Below are positions 1 through 7,874 of a DNA stretch of 22,882 nucleotides, piece by piece. Position numbers and translations under genes: made by a program. Position 1 is the first letter of the stretch. Each line of letters starts with the position of its first letter. A model generated the notes under the pieces. It was not told the origin of the DNA, did not search any database, and was given only the letters and a program-made list of their open reading frames with translations. The DNA lies in contig CAJKQX010000040.1 of the NCBI GenBank assembly GCA_905202125.1, forward strand, positions 1 through 22,882, written 5' to 3'. The DNA is from an uncultured Prevotella sp. (lineage in GTDB: Bacteria > Bacteroidota > Bacteroidia > Bacteroidales > Bacteroidaceae).

Positions 1-16
1 ATGTGCTTCTTGCCAT
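1..16 (-). CDS. 5' end of a leftward gene, cut by the window edge
   Basis: Read on the minus strand, bases 16-14 are an ATG followed by GCA AGA AGC ACA, giving MARST before the window ends. A TAACTTTG -7 box lies 16 bases upstream (33-40), which places a transcription start near base 27 and a short leader before this ATG. Promoter plus start codon is the only support, and five codons are too few to suggest a product. The ATG could also be chance. Confidence 0.4.
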
Positions 17-32
17 ACTCGTTTTTTGTTTG

Positions 33-40
33 CAAAGTTA
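33..40 (-). promoter_or_regulatory. -7 box (TAnnTTTG) for the gene at the left edge
   Basis: The minus strand reads TAACTTTGCA, a full match to the Bacteroidota -7 consensus TAnnTTTG. No good TTTG -33 element sits 19-21 bases further upstream, so this is a half-supported promoter. It points at the ATG at 16-14. Confidence 0.45.
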
Positions 41-281
41 TTACTCAACGAGTTATACCTTGATACGCAAATCGGTGACAAACGGTGCAAAAGCGACCTA
101 CATGTGTTAAATCTTACATTTTCTTGGGTAATGATTTGCAAACCGTTCTCCTGCTATATTTTGCTTTTTCTTGCATTTTCCGCTTTTTCGGTTTGTCCTC
201 ATCTGACACCGTAACGACATTGGTATAAAGTCATTTAGCGTCATTTCTCCCATTTTTCGCGGTTATTCCAGCATTTTTTCG

Positions 282-289
282 TAAATTTG
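282..289 (+). promoter_or_regulatory. -7 box (TAAATTTG) of the lipoprotein-rsmG-ruvC group
   Basis: TAAATTTGCA matches TAnnTTTG exactly. Transcription would begin near 294-296. That makes a GTG start at 300 unlikely and favours the ATG at 342, or the one at 360. No clear -33 TTTG is visible at the normal spacing. Confidence 0.5.
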
Positions 290-341
290 CAAAGATTGTG
301 TGTATAGTCGTTTTATAATCGAGTCAACCACATTAAGGGAT

Positions 342-1157
342 ATGAAAATTCGTAAAGAGATGATAAATAAAATTACACTGATTTGCGCTGCAATGCTGAT
401 GTGTTCTTGCTTGGGCAAAGATCAGCAAGACTCTTTTACGAAAGAGCTGCAAATTGAATTCGTTGAAGAAGACACAACAATATATCTGACACCGAAACAA
501 AGCACACAACCATATTGCAAGTTGTCTTTGAATATTAAATTTGTAAAAGGTAAATATGCGCAAGCAATTAATAACACTATAATCAATTCTAATATTTTAG
601 CGCCTGAATATTTACCGCACAGATGTGCCGATATGGGTTTGAAAGAAATTGTGGATTTATATATTGAAAAATATTTATCCGATTACAGGAACTCGTATGA
701 AATGTTGTATATGAACGACAAGGAAAATGCGGAATACTACAATAATTCGTACAAATTGGACACTGAAACTGAAATAAACAAGAAAGGAATACTCACATAC
801 ATTGCAAAAACTACTATAAAAAACGGAAACAACGATGCAGTATGTAAGACCGTGGTTCACAATATTAATATCAAAGACGGAAAAATATTATCTTTATCCG
901 ATATTTTCAAACATGGTTATGAAAATACGATAAAGACAAAATTAAGGAAGGAACTTGAGAAACAATTGGACGACGATACTAATAAAACCCATATAAACAA
1001 AGACGATTTATACATACCAAATAATTTCATAATCAGAAATAATAAGATCACGTTCATATATTGTGAAGGTGACATTTTGTCTCTGAAAAATGGTGAAATC
1101 AGAATCGATATTTACAATAAAGACATGGAAGGTTTGTTAAGAGAATCGAATTTATAA
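342..1157 (+). CDS. RsiV/DUF3298-like lipoprotein
   Basis: A 271-residue protein that probably sits in the envelope as a lipoprotein. The N-terminus has a basic stretch (KIRK), a hydrophobic segment and a likely lipidation Cys23 in LMCSC; the -3 Met makes the lipobox imperfect. The body follows the order of the DUF4163/DUF3298 family: an early strand-rich half, then a 'GKILSLSDIF' segment (about residue 190), then a C-terminal 'ITFIYCEGDILSLKNGEIRI' segment. This last matches the place where typical members carry a 'YxPYEIAPYAxGxxxI' motif, but most of those residues have changed. In Firmicutes the RsiV relative is an anti-sigma factor that binds lysozyme; no sigma factor is adjacent here, so that role cannot be assumed. 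The ATG at 342 was chosen over a GTG at 300, which lies almost on the predicted transcription start; ATG 360 (MINKIT) is the alternative. First gene of a rightward group, 29 bases before rsmG. Confidence 0.65.
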   Translation: MKIRKEMINKITLICAAMLMCSCLGKDQQDSFTKELQIEFVEEDTTIYLTPKQSTQPYCKLSLNIKFVKGKYAQAINNTIINSNILAPEYLPHRCADMGLKEIVDLYIEKYLSDYRNSYEMLYMNDKENAEYYNNSYKLDTETEINKKGILTYIAKTTIKNGNNDAVCKTVVHNINIKDGKILSLSDIFKHGYENTIKTKLRKELEKQLDDDTNKTHINKDDLYIPNNFIIRNNKITFIYCEGDILSLKNGEIRIDIYNKDMEGLLRESNL

Positions 1158-1186
1158 AAAGTATTGCTTATCAATTTTAGAACTTT

Positions 1187-1807
1187 ATGAAAGATATTTT
1201 AAAATATTTCCCGAAACTAAGTGATATTCAGCAAAAACAATTTGAGGAGCTGTCACCACTTTACAAAGAATGGAATGAGAAAATTAATGTCATTTCACGT
1301 AAAGATATAGAAAACATATATAAACACCATATTTTGCATTCGCTGTCGATTGCCAAAGAGGTTAATTTTAAAGACGGCAGCAACATACTGGATTTCGGAA
1401 CTGGAGGCGGCTTTCCCGGAATACCATTGGCAATTATGTTTCCTAACTGCAATTTCAAACTCATCGACCGCACCGGAAAAAAAATTAAAGTTGTGAACGA
1501 AATTGCAAATAGCATAGGTCTACAAAATGTAACGGCAGTTCAAATTTCGGGTGAAGAAGAAAAAGGAAAATATGATTTTGTGATCAGCCGTGCAGTGATG
1601 CCCCTACCCGACTTGTTTAAAATCATACGCAAGAATATATCCAAAACACAAAAGAATGCTCTGCCAAACGGTTTGATTTGTTTGAAAGGCGGTGAACTTA
1701 GCAATGAAATTGCTCCCTTTAAAAATATTGCAGAAACAACATGTATCGGTGATATATTCAAGGACGAATGGTTTAAAGAGAAACATTTAATATATGTACC
1801 AATATGA
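1187..1807 (+). CDS. rsmG: 16S rRNA (guanine527-N7)-methyltransferase RsmG
   Basis: RsmG (GidB) uses S-adenosylmethionine to methylate N7 of G527 in 16S rRNA, in the cytoplasm. At 206 residues it has the usual family size. Visible family marks are 'WNEKINVISRKD' (about 29-40), the histidine-rich 'HHILHSLSI' (47-55), the SAM-binding glycine loop 'DFGTGGGFPGIPLAI' (69-83), the acidic end of the next strand in 'LIDRTGKK', and 'ISRAV', the conserved Arg motif. Loss of this enzyme gives low-level streptomycin resistance in other bacteria. Its TGA overlaps the ATG of the next gene (ATGA), so the two are probably translationally coupled. Confidence 0.95.
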   Translation: MKDILKYFPKLSDIQQKQFEELSPLYKEWNEKINVISRKDIENIYKHHILHSLSIAKEVNFKDGSNILDFGTGGGFPGIPLAIMFPNCNFKLIDRTGKKIKVVNEIANSIGLQNVTAVQISGEEEKGKYDFVISRAVMPLPDLFKIIRKNISKTQKNALPNGLICLKGGELSNEIAPFKNIAETTCIGDIFKDEWFKEKHLIYVPI

Positions 1808-2448
1808 TTAATATAAAACAATTTACATGCAATATGTTGCAGGAAAACTGTTACATAATAAATGATGAGACCAATGAATGTGTGATCATCGATTGCGGTG
1901 CGTATTCAGATGCTGAGCGCAAAGATATTGTTGAATACATATTCACCAATAATCTAAAACCCGTTCATCTCATAGCAACACATGGACATCTGGATCATAA
2001 TTTCGGAAACGATACCATATATGAAAAGTTTAAGCTCAATCCCGAAATTTCGGAATCTGATATGCATTTAATGGATATATCATCCAAACAGGCGGAATCG
2101 TTCTTTGGCATAAAATTAGAATATGACTTACCCAAACCAAAAGTAAGGTTGAACGGTAATGATACAATCAAATACGGAAATAAACATCTGAAGGTACTGG
2201 AAACACCGGGACACTCTTTCGGATCCATTTCGTTGTATGATGAGTACAATCATCTTTTGTTCACGGGTGACACCTTGTTTAAAAATTCAATTGGGCGCAC
2301 CGATCTGGAAAGTGGCAATATGTTACAGATAATACAGAGTCTGCGTATGTTGGCCCAGCTGCCAGATGAAACCAAAGTATATCCGGGACATGGCCCCATG
2401 ACCACCATCGGAGAAGAACTGGCCAACAATCCATATATGGACAGATAA
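1804..2448 (+). CDS. MBL-fold metallo-hydrolase, glyoxalase II-like
   Basis: A 214-residue cytoplasmic metallo-beta-lactamase-fold hydrolase. The zinc-binding motif HxHxDH is complete: H60, H62, D64, H65 in 'THGHLDH'. It is followed by 'PGHSFGSI', 'FTGDTLFKNSIGRTD' and 'VYPGHGP', which supply the later histidine and bridging aspartate. The order and the 'SIGRTD' signature match the short YcbL/GloB-like subgroup, which lacks the C-terminal domain that binds glutathione thioester in true GloB. The substrate is therefore open; a thioester is the family expectation. It overlaps rsmG by four bases and ends nine bases before the ruvC start. Confidence 0.85.
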   Translation: MINIKQFTCNMLQENCYIINDETNECVIIDCGAYSDAERKDIVEYIFTNNLKPVHLIATHGHLDHNFGNDTIYEKFKLNPEISESDMHLMDISSKQAESFFGIKLEYDLPKPKVRLNGNDTIKYGNKHLKVLETPGHSFGSISLYDEYNHLLFTGDTLFKNSIGRTDLESGNMLQIIQSLRMLAQLPDETKVYPGHGPMTTIGEELANNPYMDR

Positions 2449-2457
2449 TCAGAAGAG

Positions 2458-3027
2458 GTGAAAAAAGCAGAAAAAATAATTATGGGTATCGACCCCGGTA
2501 CGAATGTAATGGGATATGGCATAATAAAAACGATCGGGAATAAGGTCAGTCTTGTGACAATGGGTGTGATTGATATGCGCAAGATGTGTGACCCGTATCT
2601 CAGATTGGGGTACATTTTTGAGCACGTAACCGATCTCATAAACACTTACCTTCCTGACGAAATGGCGATTGAATCCCCTTTTTTTGGCAAAAACGTACAA
2701 TCCATGTTGAAATTAGGACGATCACAGGGGGTTGCCATTGCTGCTGCTATACATCGAGACATACCGGTGCACGAATATGCACCATTGAAAATAAAAATGG
2801 CCATCACCGGACAAGGTAAAGCCTCTAAACAACAAGTTGCTGACATGATAAAACGACTATTGGGCCTAAGGCAAGAAAATATTTCCAAATTCATGGATGC
2901 CACAGATGCTCTTGGTGTAGCTTATTGCCATTTCATGCAAGAAGGAGTTCCCGATACCGGTGTGAGATATCATAACTGGAAAGATTTCGTTCAAAAAAAT
3001 CAAGAACGTATAAATATGAACAAGTAA
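2458..3027 (+). CDS. ruvC: Holliday junction resolvase RuvC
   Basis: RuvC cleaves four-way DNA junctions made during homologous recombination, normally with the RuvAB branch-migration motor. This 189-residue protein has the four acidic catalytic residues of the RNase H-like fold: D12 in 'GIDPGT', E72 in 'AIESPFFGKN', and D147 and D150 in 'DATDALG'. Start choice: GTG at 2458 gives KKAEKII before the first strand, like other Bacteroidota RuvC proteins, but the AG-rich AGAAGAG (2451-2457) touches the codon. An in-frame ATG at 2482 would begin at 'MGIDPG' and shorten the first strand. ruvA and ruvB are not nearby. Confidence 0.94.
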   Translation: MKKAEKIIMGIDPGTNVMGYGIIKTIGNKVSLVTMGVIDMRKMCDPYLRLGYIFEHVTDLINTYLPDEMAIESPFFGKNVQSMLKLGRSQGVAIAAAIHRDIPVHEYAPLKIKMAITGQGKASKQQVADMIKRLLGLRQENISKFMDATDALGVAYCHFMQEGVPDTGVRYHNWKDFVQKNQERINMNK

Positions 3028-3051
3028 AAAATAATTAAATACAATTTGAAT

Positions 3052-3519
3052 ATGAAAAAAATATTATTAAGCCTTTTATTTTGTACAATTGCTGTTTCAG
3101 CCTTTTCGCAGGAAATTTTCAATGAAGTGAAGAACTTGAAAAATCAAGTTGAAGCGACTATGAACGATACCACTTTGAACATTGAGATACGAAAGATCGC
3201 TTGTTTCAAGAATGATGCTCTTTATTATCTAATAGATAAAGCGGGAAACGACAATGCTTTCACAGAATATGATCTTGGTCTTCAGGCAAATGCGATGATC
3301 GATTTTGTGAATCAATATGTAAAACGCCTCTCTGAACAACGAAAAAAACAAGACAAAGAGTTGATTATGGCAAAATACAAAACTGCCACAATACAAAATT
3401 CTTTATTTAACGATATGGAAAAGGAAATTGTCTATGGTTATGTGGACAATGACAATTTCATCACACAATTCTCATTGGACACAGATTGGGTGAAAGCACT
3501 TGAAGAAATTAAGAAATGA
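3052..3519 (+). CDS. Small exported protein of unknown function
   Basis: A 155-residue protein that I do not recognise. It starts with a clear signal peptide, 'MKKILLSLLFCTIAVSAFSQ', with likely cleavage after AFS or after SQ, so the mature chain of about 135 residues should lie in the periplasm or outer envelope. There is no lipobox. The mature part is charged and looks mostly helical, with a Lys/Glu/Gln-rich stretch ('RLSEQRKKQDKEL', about 98-110). One cysteine (about residue 50) remains after the signal. ATG at 3052 was chosen over a TTG six bases upstream because it gives a normal signal peptide. It follows ruvC by 24 bases. Its last 11 bases overlap the 3' end of the opposite-strand gene. 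Confidence 0.75.
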   Translation: MKKILLSLLFCTIAVSAFSQEIFNEVKNLKNQVEATMNDTTLNIEIRKIACFKNDALYYLIDKAGNDNAFTEYDLGLQANAMIDFVNQYVKRLSEQRKKQDKELIMAKYKTATIQNSLFNDMEKEIVYGYVDNDNFITQFSLDTDWVKALEEIKK

Positions 3520-4642
3520 TATAATTGAAATAATACCAATAAGTATTGCCGTAAATATCGCGAATTTTATTTTTCCTTTTACGATAATCGGTGATTTCCT
3601 GCTCTAATCTTTGATAGTCTATAAAATCAGCGTCCATGATGCTGTTTTTATAGATTATTGAAGGTGCAGTAACCAAATGACGATACAAAATCAGAGCTTC
3701 CTTATAATGTTTGGGTAAAGAATCATTTATCTCATAAAATTTGCCAATAGTATTGGCAAAGGCATCGATATTTCCATCCAAAAGATATCCGCAAAGAATA
3801 TAATCAACCGCCTGACGTTTGGCATGTCCATTATAGACAGAATATTCAATCTGTTTAATTGGCGTCAAAAAAGGTATTACCGTCAAACCGAACCGCTTAT
3901 AAAATTCATCTTGAGGAAATATCAAAGTGTTATTTGTATTGGTCGGTAAAAGTGATTGTGATTTACCTTTGGGATTATACTCAAAAAGATAATCTTGCAA
4001 TTTACTTTCACAAGACAAAGCATAAGTTGTAAGCAAAGTTGTAAAATTGTCGTTGTATTCTATACTTTTCAAAACAGTCAACGCCTCTTTATATTTTCGT
4101 TGCAGCAAACATTGTTCAACATAAGCCCGCAAATGAACCTTTTTGTTATTGTTGCAAAATGAGCATACATATAGAAACACCGTAGACATAATTAAGATAT
4201 TAACCCAGAGTTCCTTTAGAAATCTATGTCCGAAATTGATTTTAAATTTAAAAATGAAAGATAAGACAAAAATATAAATAATGGAAGATATGATAAATGT
4301 TGTAATAGCGCTGCTTTGAGATATCGTATTGTCTTCATTTATAATGCAACCCGTTATCAGTGTGAGCAACATAGCCGAAGGAAAGAATGCCAATGCAGGT
4401 AGCGAAAATAATCGATTTTTGAACAAACGAGATATCAATACATGAAACAATAAAAGTGTGAGAGCTATCAAGATAGCTCCCACCAATGAATTGTAAGATG
4501 TCTGTCCTTTTGAATATATATTTTGCATTACAGCCAATAAATTGGACTGATAGAAATATAAATAACAAAAGGAGAAAGCGAAAAATAAAAATCCGCAAAT
4601 TAAATTTATATACTTATCCGTTGTTCTTTTATTATTATACAT
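3509..4642 (-). CDS. DUF6057-like membrane protein with TPR-like C-terminal half
   Basis: A 377-residue inner-membrane protein. The first 165 residues or so carry about five hydrophobic segments (roughly 12-32, 48-70, 77-98, 108-130, 145-163). The rest is soluble and helical, with paired helices such as 'CLLQRKYKEALTVLK' that look like tetratricopeptide repeats, and it ends in an aromatic 'YWYYFNYI'. Layout and end resemble the Bacteroidota DUF6057 family; that assignment is from memory, and this copy may be shorter than most members. Function is unknown. Its ATG at 4642 follows the glgB stop by two bases (TGATAATG), so it belongs to the glgB transcript; a TTG at 4648 is the less likely start. 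The 3' end overlaps the exported-protein gene by 11 bases. Confidence 0.65.
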   Translation of the reverse strand: MYNNKRTTDKYINLICGFLFFAFSFCYLYFYQSNLLAVMQNIYSKGQTSYNSLVGAILIALTLLLFHVLISRLFKNRLFSLPALAFFPSAMLLTLITGCIINEDNTISQSSAITTFIISSIIYIFVLSFIFKFKINFGHRFLKELWVNILIMSTVFLYVCSFCNNNKKVHLRAYVEQCLLQRKYKEALTVLKSIEYNDNFTTLLTTYALSCESKLQDYLFEYNPKGKSQSLLPTNTNNTLIFPQDEFYKRFGLTVIPFLTPIKQIEYSVYNGHAKRQAVDYILCGYLLDGNIDAFANTIGKFYEINDSLPKHYKEALILYRHLVTAPSIIYKNSIMDADFIDYQRLEQEITDYRKRKNKIRDIYGNTYWYYFNYIIS

Positions 4643-4644
4643 TA

Positions 4645-6696
4645 TCAATTTTTCTTTAACACAACCGCAGAACGTGCGGGAATATACAGCTTAAGCCATT
4701 CCTTGTGTTCATTAACATACAGTTCATCATACATTGTGAGATGAGACATGCTATCGTCTGCAAGTCCGTTACCACCAAACTCGGTGGCATCTGTATTAAG
4801 AATTACATCGTATGAACCGGTTGGAACCAAAAATCCGTAATCGGTAAATGAACGCGTCGGATTGAAATTGAAAACGAAAAGAAGATCATCACGCATATAC
4901 GCCAAAATCTGGTCACCATCGTTGTGCCATATTTCACGAACAGGCGTTTTCTGAATATTTTTAACGCTTGTGAGTACTTTCAGCATGGCTTGATCGAAAT
5001 CTCCAAGATAATGATAATCAAGATCTTTATTATCTACAAGATTCCATTGACGTCGTGCATATTTATAGCTCCATCCATTGCCTTCACGTGGAAAATCAAT
5101 CCACTCAGGATGTCCAAATTCATTTCCCATGAAATTGAGATAACCGCCATTGATGGTTGATGCGGTCACAAGTCGTATCATTTTGTGCAAGGCAATACCA
5201 CGGTGAACGATATCTGTTTCATCACCTTTTTTGAAATGCCAGTACATATCAGAGTCAATCAAGCGGAAGACTATCGTTTTGTCTCCAACCAATGCCTGAT
5301 CATGGCTTTCGCAATAGCTTATGGTTTTTTCATCACTGCGTCTGTTAGTAGTTTCCCAAAGTATAGAACTGGGTTTCCACTGTTCATCAGACAATTCCTT
5401 GATTGTCTTAATCCAATAATCAGGAATATTCATAGCCATGCGATAATCGAATCCGTAGCCACCGTCTTCAAATTTGGCAGCCAGTCCCGGCATGCCGCTC
5501 ACTTCTTCAGCAATAGTAATAGCATTGGGATTAACTTGATGTATGAGTTGATTTGCCAATGTTAGATAACAAATAGCATTGTCATCCTGATGACCATTGA
5601 AATAATCTCCATAGCCGCAAAAAGCCTCACCCAATCCGTGGCTGTAATAAAGCATTGATGTGACACCGTCAAATCTGAATCCATCGAAATGATATTCTTC
5701 CAACCAATATTTACAATTTGACAACAAGAAATGTATCACTTCGTCTTTACCATAATCGAAACACAGACTGTCCCATGCAGGATGTGTATGGCGTTCACCT
5801 TGATAGAAATACTGATTAGGATCACCGGCGAGATTGCCTAATCCTTCGGCTTCATTTTTCACTGCATGACTGTGTACGATATCCATTATTACCGATATGC
5901 CTTTCTGATGAGCGGTATCAATGAGAAGTTTGAGCTCTTCCGGTGTACCAAAACGGCTTGAAGCTGCAAAGAAACTACTCACATGATAACCAAACGAACC
6001 ATAATATGGATGTTCTTGAACAGCCATTATTTGTATGCAATTGTAACCATCTTTTATGATTCTGGGTAATACATTCTCACGAAATTCATTATATGTTCCG
6101 ACTTTTTCGGCATCTTGAGACATTCCAATATGGCATTCATAGATAAGCAGCGGTGAACGATTGGCCTTAAATTTCTTTTTCTTCCATTCGTATGGAATTT
6201 CCGGATTCCATACCTGTGCTGAAAACAATTTTGTAGTTTCATCCTGAACTACTCTTTGACACCATGCCGGAATGCGTTCACCTTCTCCACCATTCCAGCA
6301 AACAAACATTTTGTAGTGATCACCATGTTTTAAGGATTTCTCGCTCAGTTTTAGTTCCCAAGTTCCGTGATCATCAATACGTTTTGCACGATACTTATCG
6401 CTTTTTTGCCAATTATTAAAATCTCCGATTAAATATAGTTCAGTGGCATTTGGAGCCCATTCACGAAATACCCAACCTCTGGATAATTTGTGTAAACCAT
6501 AATATTTATGACCATTGGCAAAATCAGACAATTTCACTTTTCCATTATTTGTCAATGACAAAATTTTGTTCACTACATTGTCGTGTCTCCCACGTATTGC
6601 ATTCTCGTACTCTTCAAGATAAGCATCGTTGCGTACCAATCCAATATGTTTTGCAACAGAAGTTTTTTTTGCCTTGATATTTTTCTTTATAGCCAT
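4645..6696 (-). CDS. glgB: 1,4-alpha-glucan branching enzyme (GH13), eukaryote-like type
   Basis: This enzyme cuts an alpha-1,4-glucan and rejoins the piece by an alpha-1,6 bond, making branches in glycogen. Domain order in 683 residues: N-terminal helical part, a CBM48-like beta domain (about 65-160, 'FREWAPNATELYLIGDFNNW'), the GH13 barrel (about 180-560), and a C-terminal beta domain. Catalytic residues are visible: nucleophile D343 in 'DGFRFDGVTS', acid E397 in 'TIAEEVSGMPG', and D466 in 'YCESHDQALVGDK'. Phrases such as 'GYHVSSFFAASSRFGTPEEL', 'MDIVHSHA' and 'MLYYSHGL' match the eukaryotic/plant branching-enzyme subfamily (GH13_8) rather than the classic E. coli GlgB form. It lies 37 bases after the MORN-repeat gene and 2 bases before the DUF6057-like gene. 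No glycogen synthase or phosphorylase is in the window. Confidence 0.93.
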   Translation of the reverse strand: MAIKKNIKAKKTSVAKHIGLVRNDAYLEEYENAIRGRHDNVVNKILSLTNNGKVKLSDFANGHKYYGLHKLSRGWVFREWAPNATELYLIGDFNNWQKSDKYRAKRIDDHGTWELKLSEKSLKHGDHYKMFVCWNGGEGERIPAWCQRVVQDETTKLFSAQVWNPEIPYEWKKKKFKANRSPLLIYECHIGMSQDAEKVGTYNEFRENVLPRIIKDGYNCIQIMAVQEHPYYGSFGYHVSSFFAASSRFGTPEELKLLIDTAHQKGISVIMDIVHSHAVKNEAEGLGNLAGDPNQYFYQGERHTHPAWDSLCFDYGKDEVIHFLLSNCKYWLEEYHFDGFRFDGVTSMLYYSHGLGEAFCGYGDYFNGHQDDNAICYLTLANQLIHQVNPNAITIAEEVSGMPGLAAKFEDGGYGFDYRMAMNIPDYWIKTIKELSDEQWKPSSILWETTNRRSDEKTISYCESHDQALVGDKTIVFRLIDSDMYWHFKKGDETDIVHRGIALHKMIRLVTASTINGGYLNFMGNEFGHPEWIDFPREGNGWSYKYARRQWNLVDNKDLDYHYLGDFDQAMLKVLTSVKNIQKTPVREIWHNDGDQILAYMRDDLLFVFNFNPTRSFTDYGFLVPTGSYDVILNTDATEFGGNGLADDSMSHLTMYDELYVNEHKEWLKLYIPARSAVVLKKN

Positions 6697-6733
6697 AATG
6701 TATAAATTATTTGATTATCATGATTTAAGTTTT

Positions 6734-7846
6734 TTAGTCTTCATATCTGCGTCCGGATTCATAATGGCCTTGTTTTATGATTTTACCATTACGATCCTTT
6801 TCAATGAATTTTCCGTCACGACGGTCATCCACGTACGAACCTTCAAAACGTATACCGTCTTTGGTCTCTTCTATTGCATTTCCATTTCTGGAACCATTTT
6901 TATATGTACCCTTAAACTTTGTACCATCAGCAAAATGTATTATGACAAGACCATCAACTTTACCATTCTTGAAAGTACCCTCGTAGGTATCACCGTTTTT
7001 TTTCACCAGTTTGCCTTTTCCGTCCTGCACATCATCTTTCCATTCTCCGGTATAAATATCTCCGTTTTTCCAGACAAATGAACCTTGACCGTTTTTGCCA
7101 CCCTCTTTGAAATGACCCGTATATTTATCACCGTTAGCATATTTGAAAATACCTTCGCCGGTGCGTTCTCCCATTGAATAATCGCCCTCATAGACATCTC
7201 CATTCTGAAACCTGTAAACACCTTTACCATTCTGGATGTCATTCAGCCATTCACCAACATAGACATCGCCATCGGCATATTTATTGGTTCCTTTGCCCGA
7301 GCGCTGGTTGTCAACCCACATTCCATCATACGTTGTGCCATCTCCCCAATCAAAAAAGCCCTTACCGTTCTTTTGATCATTTTTCCAAAATCCATCGTAA
7401 TATGCGCCACCTGCAAAAGTATATTTACCTTTACCTTGACGTTTGTCCATTTGCCAATTTCCTTCATATTTATCACCATTATAATAATACATGATACCTT
7501 TTCCGTGTTGATAGTCACGGAACCAAAGTCCTTCGTACTTATTATTGTTTAAAAAATAATATGTACCAAAACCGTGCTGCTGATCCAACAACCACTGACC
7601 GTCATATTTCTCACCGTCAGAGAATGAATAAATACCATGTCCCTGTCGACGGCCTTTCACATATTCGCCTTCATAGGTGTCACCGTTTTTGAATGTTGTG
7701 ACTCCTTTACCGTGGGGTTTGCCTGATTGTATCTGACCTTTGTATAATCCATGATCTTTAGTCATGCATGATCCGATTGTTATCTTTTGAGAAAAGGCGG
7801 AAATGAATGCTGAAGAAAGAAGGATTAATATGATATGTCTTTTCAT
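6734..7846 (-). CDS. Exported MORN-repeat protein
   Basis: A 370-residue protein with a signal peptide ('MKRHIILILLSSAFISAFSQ') followed by almost nothing but MORN repeats. Residues 35-356 are 14 units of exactly 23 residues, pattern YxGxWxxxxxxGxGxxxxxxGxx, with no insertion or deletion; a 14-residue partial unit ends the chain. The last three units are more worn (the GxG becomes GLV, GNA or GKF). MORN repeats form an elongated beta-sheet rod and in other proteins serve as spacers, membrane-proximal platforms or protein-binding surfaces. There is no attached catalytic domain, so a structural or scaffold role in the periplasm or on the surface is an inference. It is the first gene of the leftward group with glgB and has the best promoter in the window. 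Confidence 0.9.
   Translation of the reverse strand: MKRHIILILLSSAFISAFSQKITIGSCMTKDHGLYKGQIQSGKPHGKGVTTFKNGDTYEGEYVKGRRQGHGIYSFSDGEKYDGQWLLDQQHGFGTYYFLNNNKYEGLWFRDYQHGKGIMYYYNGDKYEGNWQMDKRQGKGKYTFAGGAYYDGFWKNDQKNGKGFFDWGDGTTYDGMWVDNQRSGKGTNKYADGDVYVGEWLNDIQNGKGVYRFQNGDVYEGDYSMGERTGEGIFKYANGDKYTGHFKEGGKNGQGSFVWKNGDIYTGEWKDDVQDGKGKLVKKNGDTYEGTFKNGKVDGLVIIHFADGTKFKGTYKNGSRNGNAIEETKDGIRFEGSYVDDRRDGKFIEKDRNGKIIKQGHYESGRRYED
6779..7744 (-). repeat. Tandem 69-bp coding repeats (14 MORN units)
   Basis: The DNA coding for the MORN units is 14 blocks of exactly 69 bases (966 bases in all). The blocks keep the protein pattern but differ widely in bases, so they are old, diverged duplications rather than a fresh tandem expansion. 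A GAYAA-type codon pair (for GD/NGD) followed by TAY recurs at each unit boundary. Confidence 0.85.
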
Positions 7847-7874
7847 TTTTGATTGTTTTCAATAATAATATCAT

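Larger units (their letters stand above)
17..341. other. Intergenic region between two divergent transcription units
   Basis: About 325 bases with no convincing gene. A 62-codon reading frame at 26-214 has no ribosome binding site, no coding-like composition and overlaps the leftward promoter. The region holds a -7 box facing left (33-40), another facing right (282-289), and a short direct repeat GTCATTT at 230-236 and 240-246 about 40 bases upstream of the rightward box. No tRNA, riboswitch or strong hairpin was recognised. Confidence 0.6.

Noticed and set aside
26..214. A 62-codon rightward frame near the left edge
   Set aside because: It overlaps the leftward promoter, has no ribosome binding site or family resemblance, and its composition is like the surrounding intergenic DNA.
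3040..3048. Possible -7 box TACAATTTG before the exported-protein gene
   Set aside because: The gap between TA and TTTG is three bases rather than two, it lies four bases from the ATG, and the gene sits close behind ruvC, so co-transcription explains it.
3532..3547. Short inverted repeat AATAC...GTATT at the convergent gene ends, considered as a terminator
   Set aside because: A five-base AT-rich stem without a following T run is too weak, and it lies inside the DUF6057-like coding region.
6777..7518. Long open frames on the plus strand and in other minus frames opposite the MORN gene
   Set aside because: They follow from the 69-base period and codon bias of the repeats; none has a start signal or a recognisable protein.
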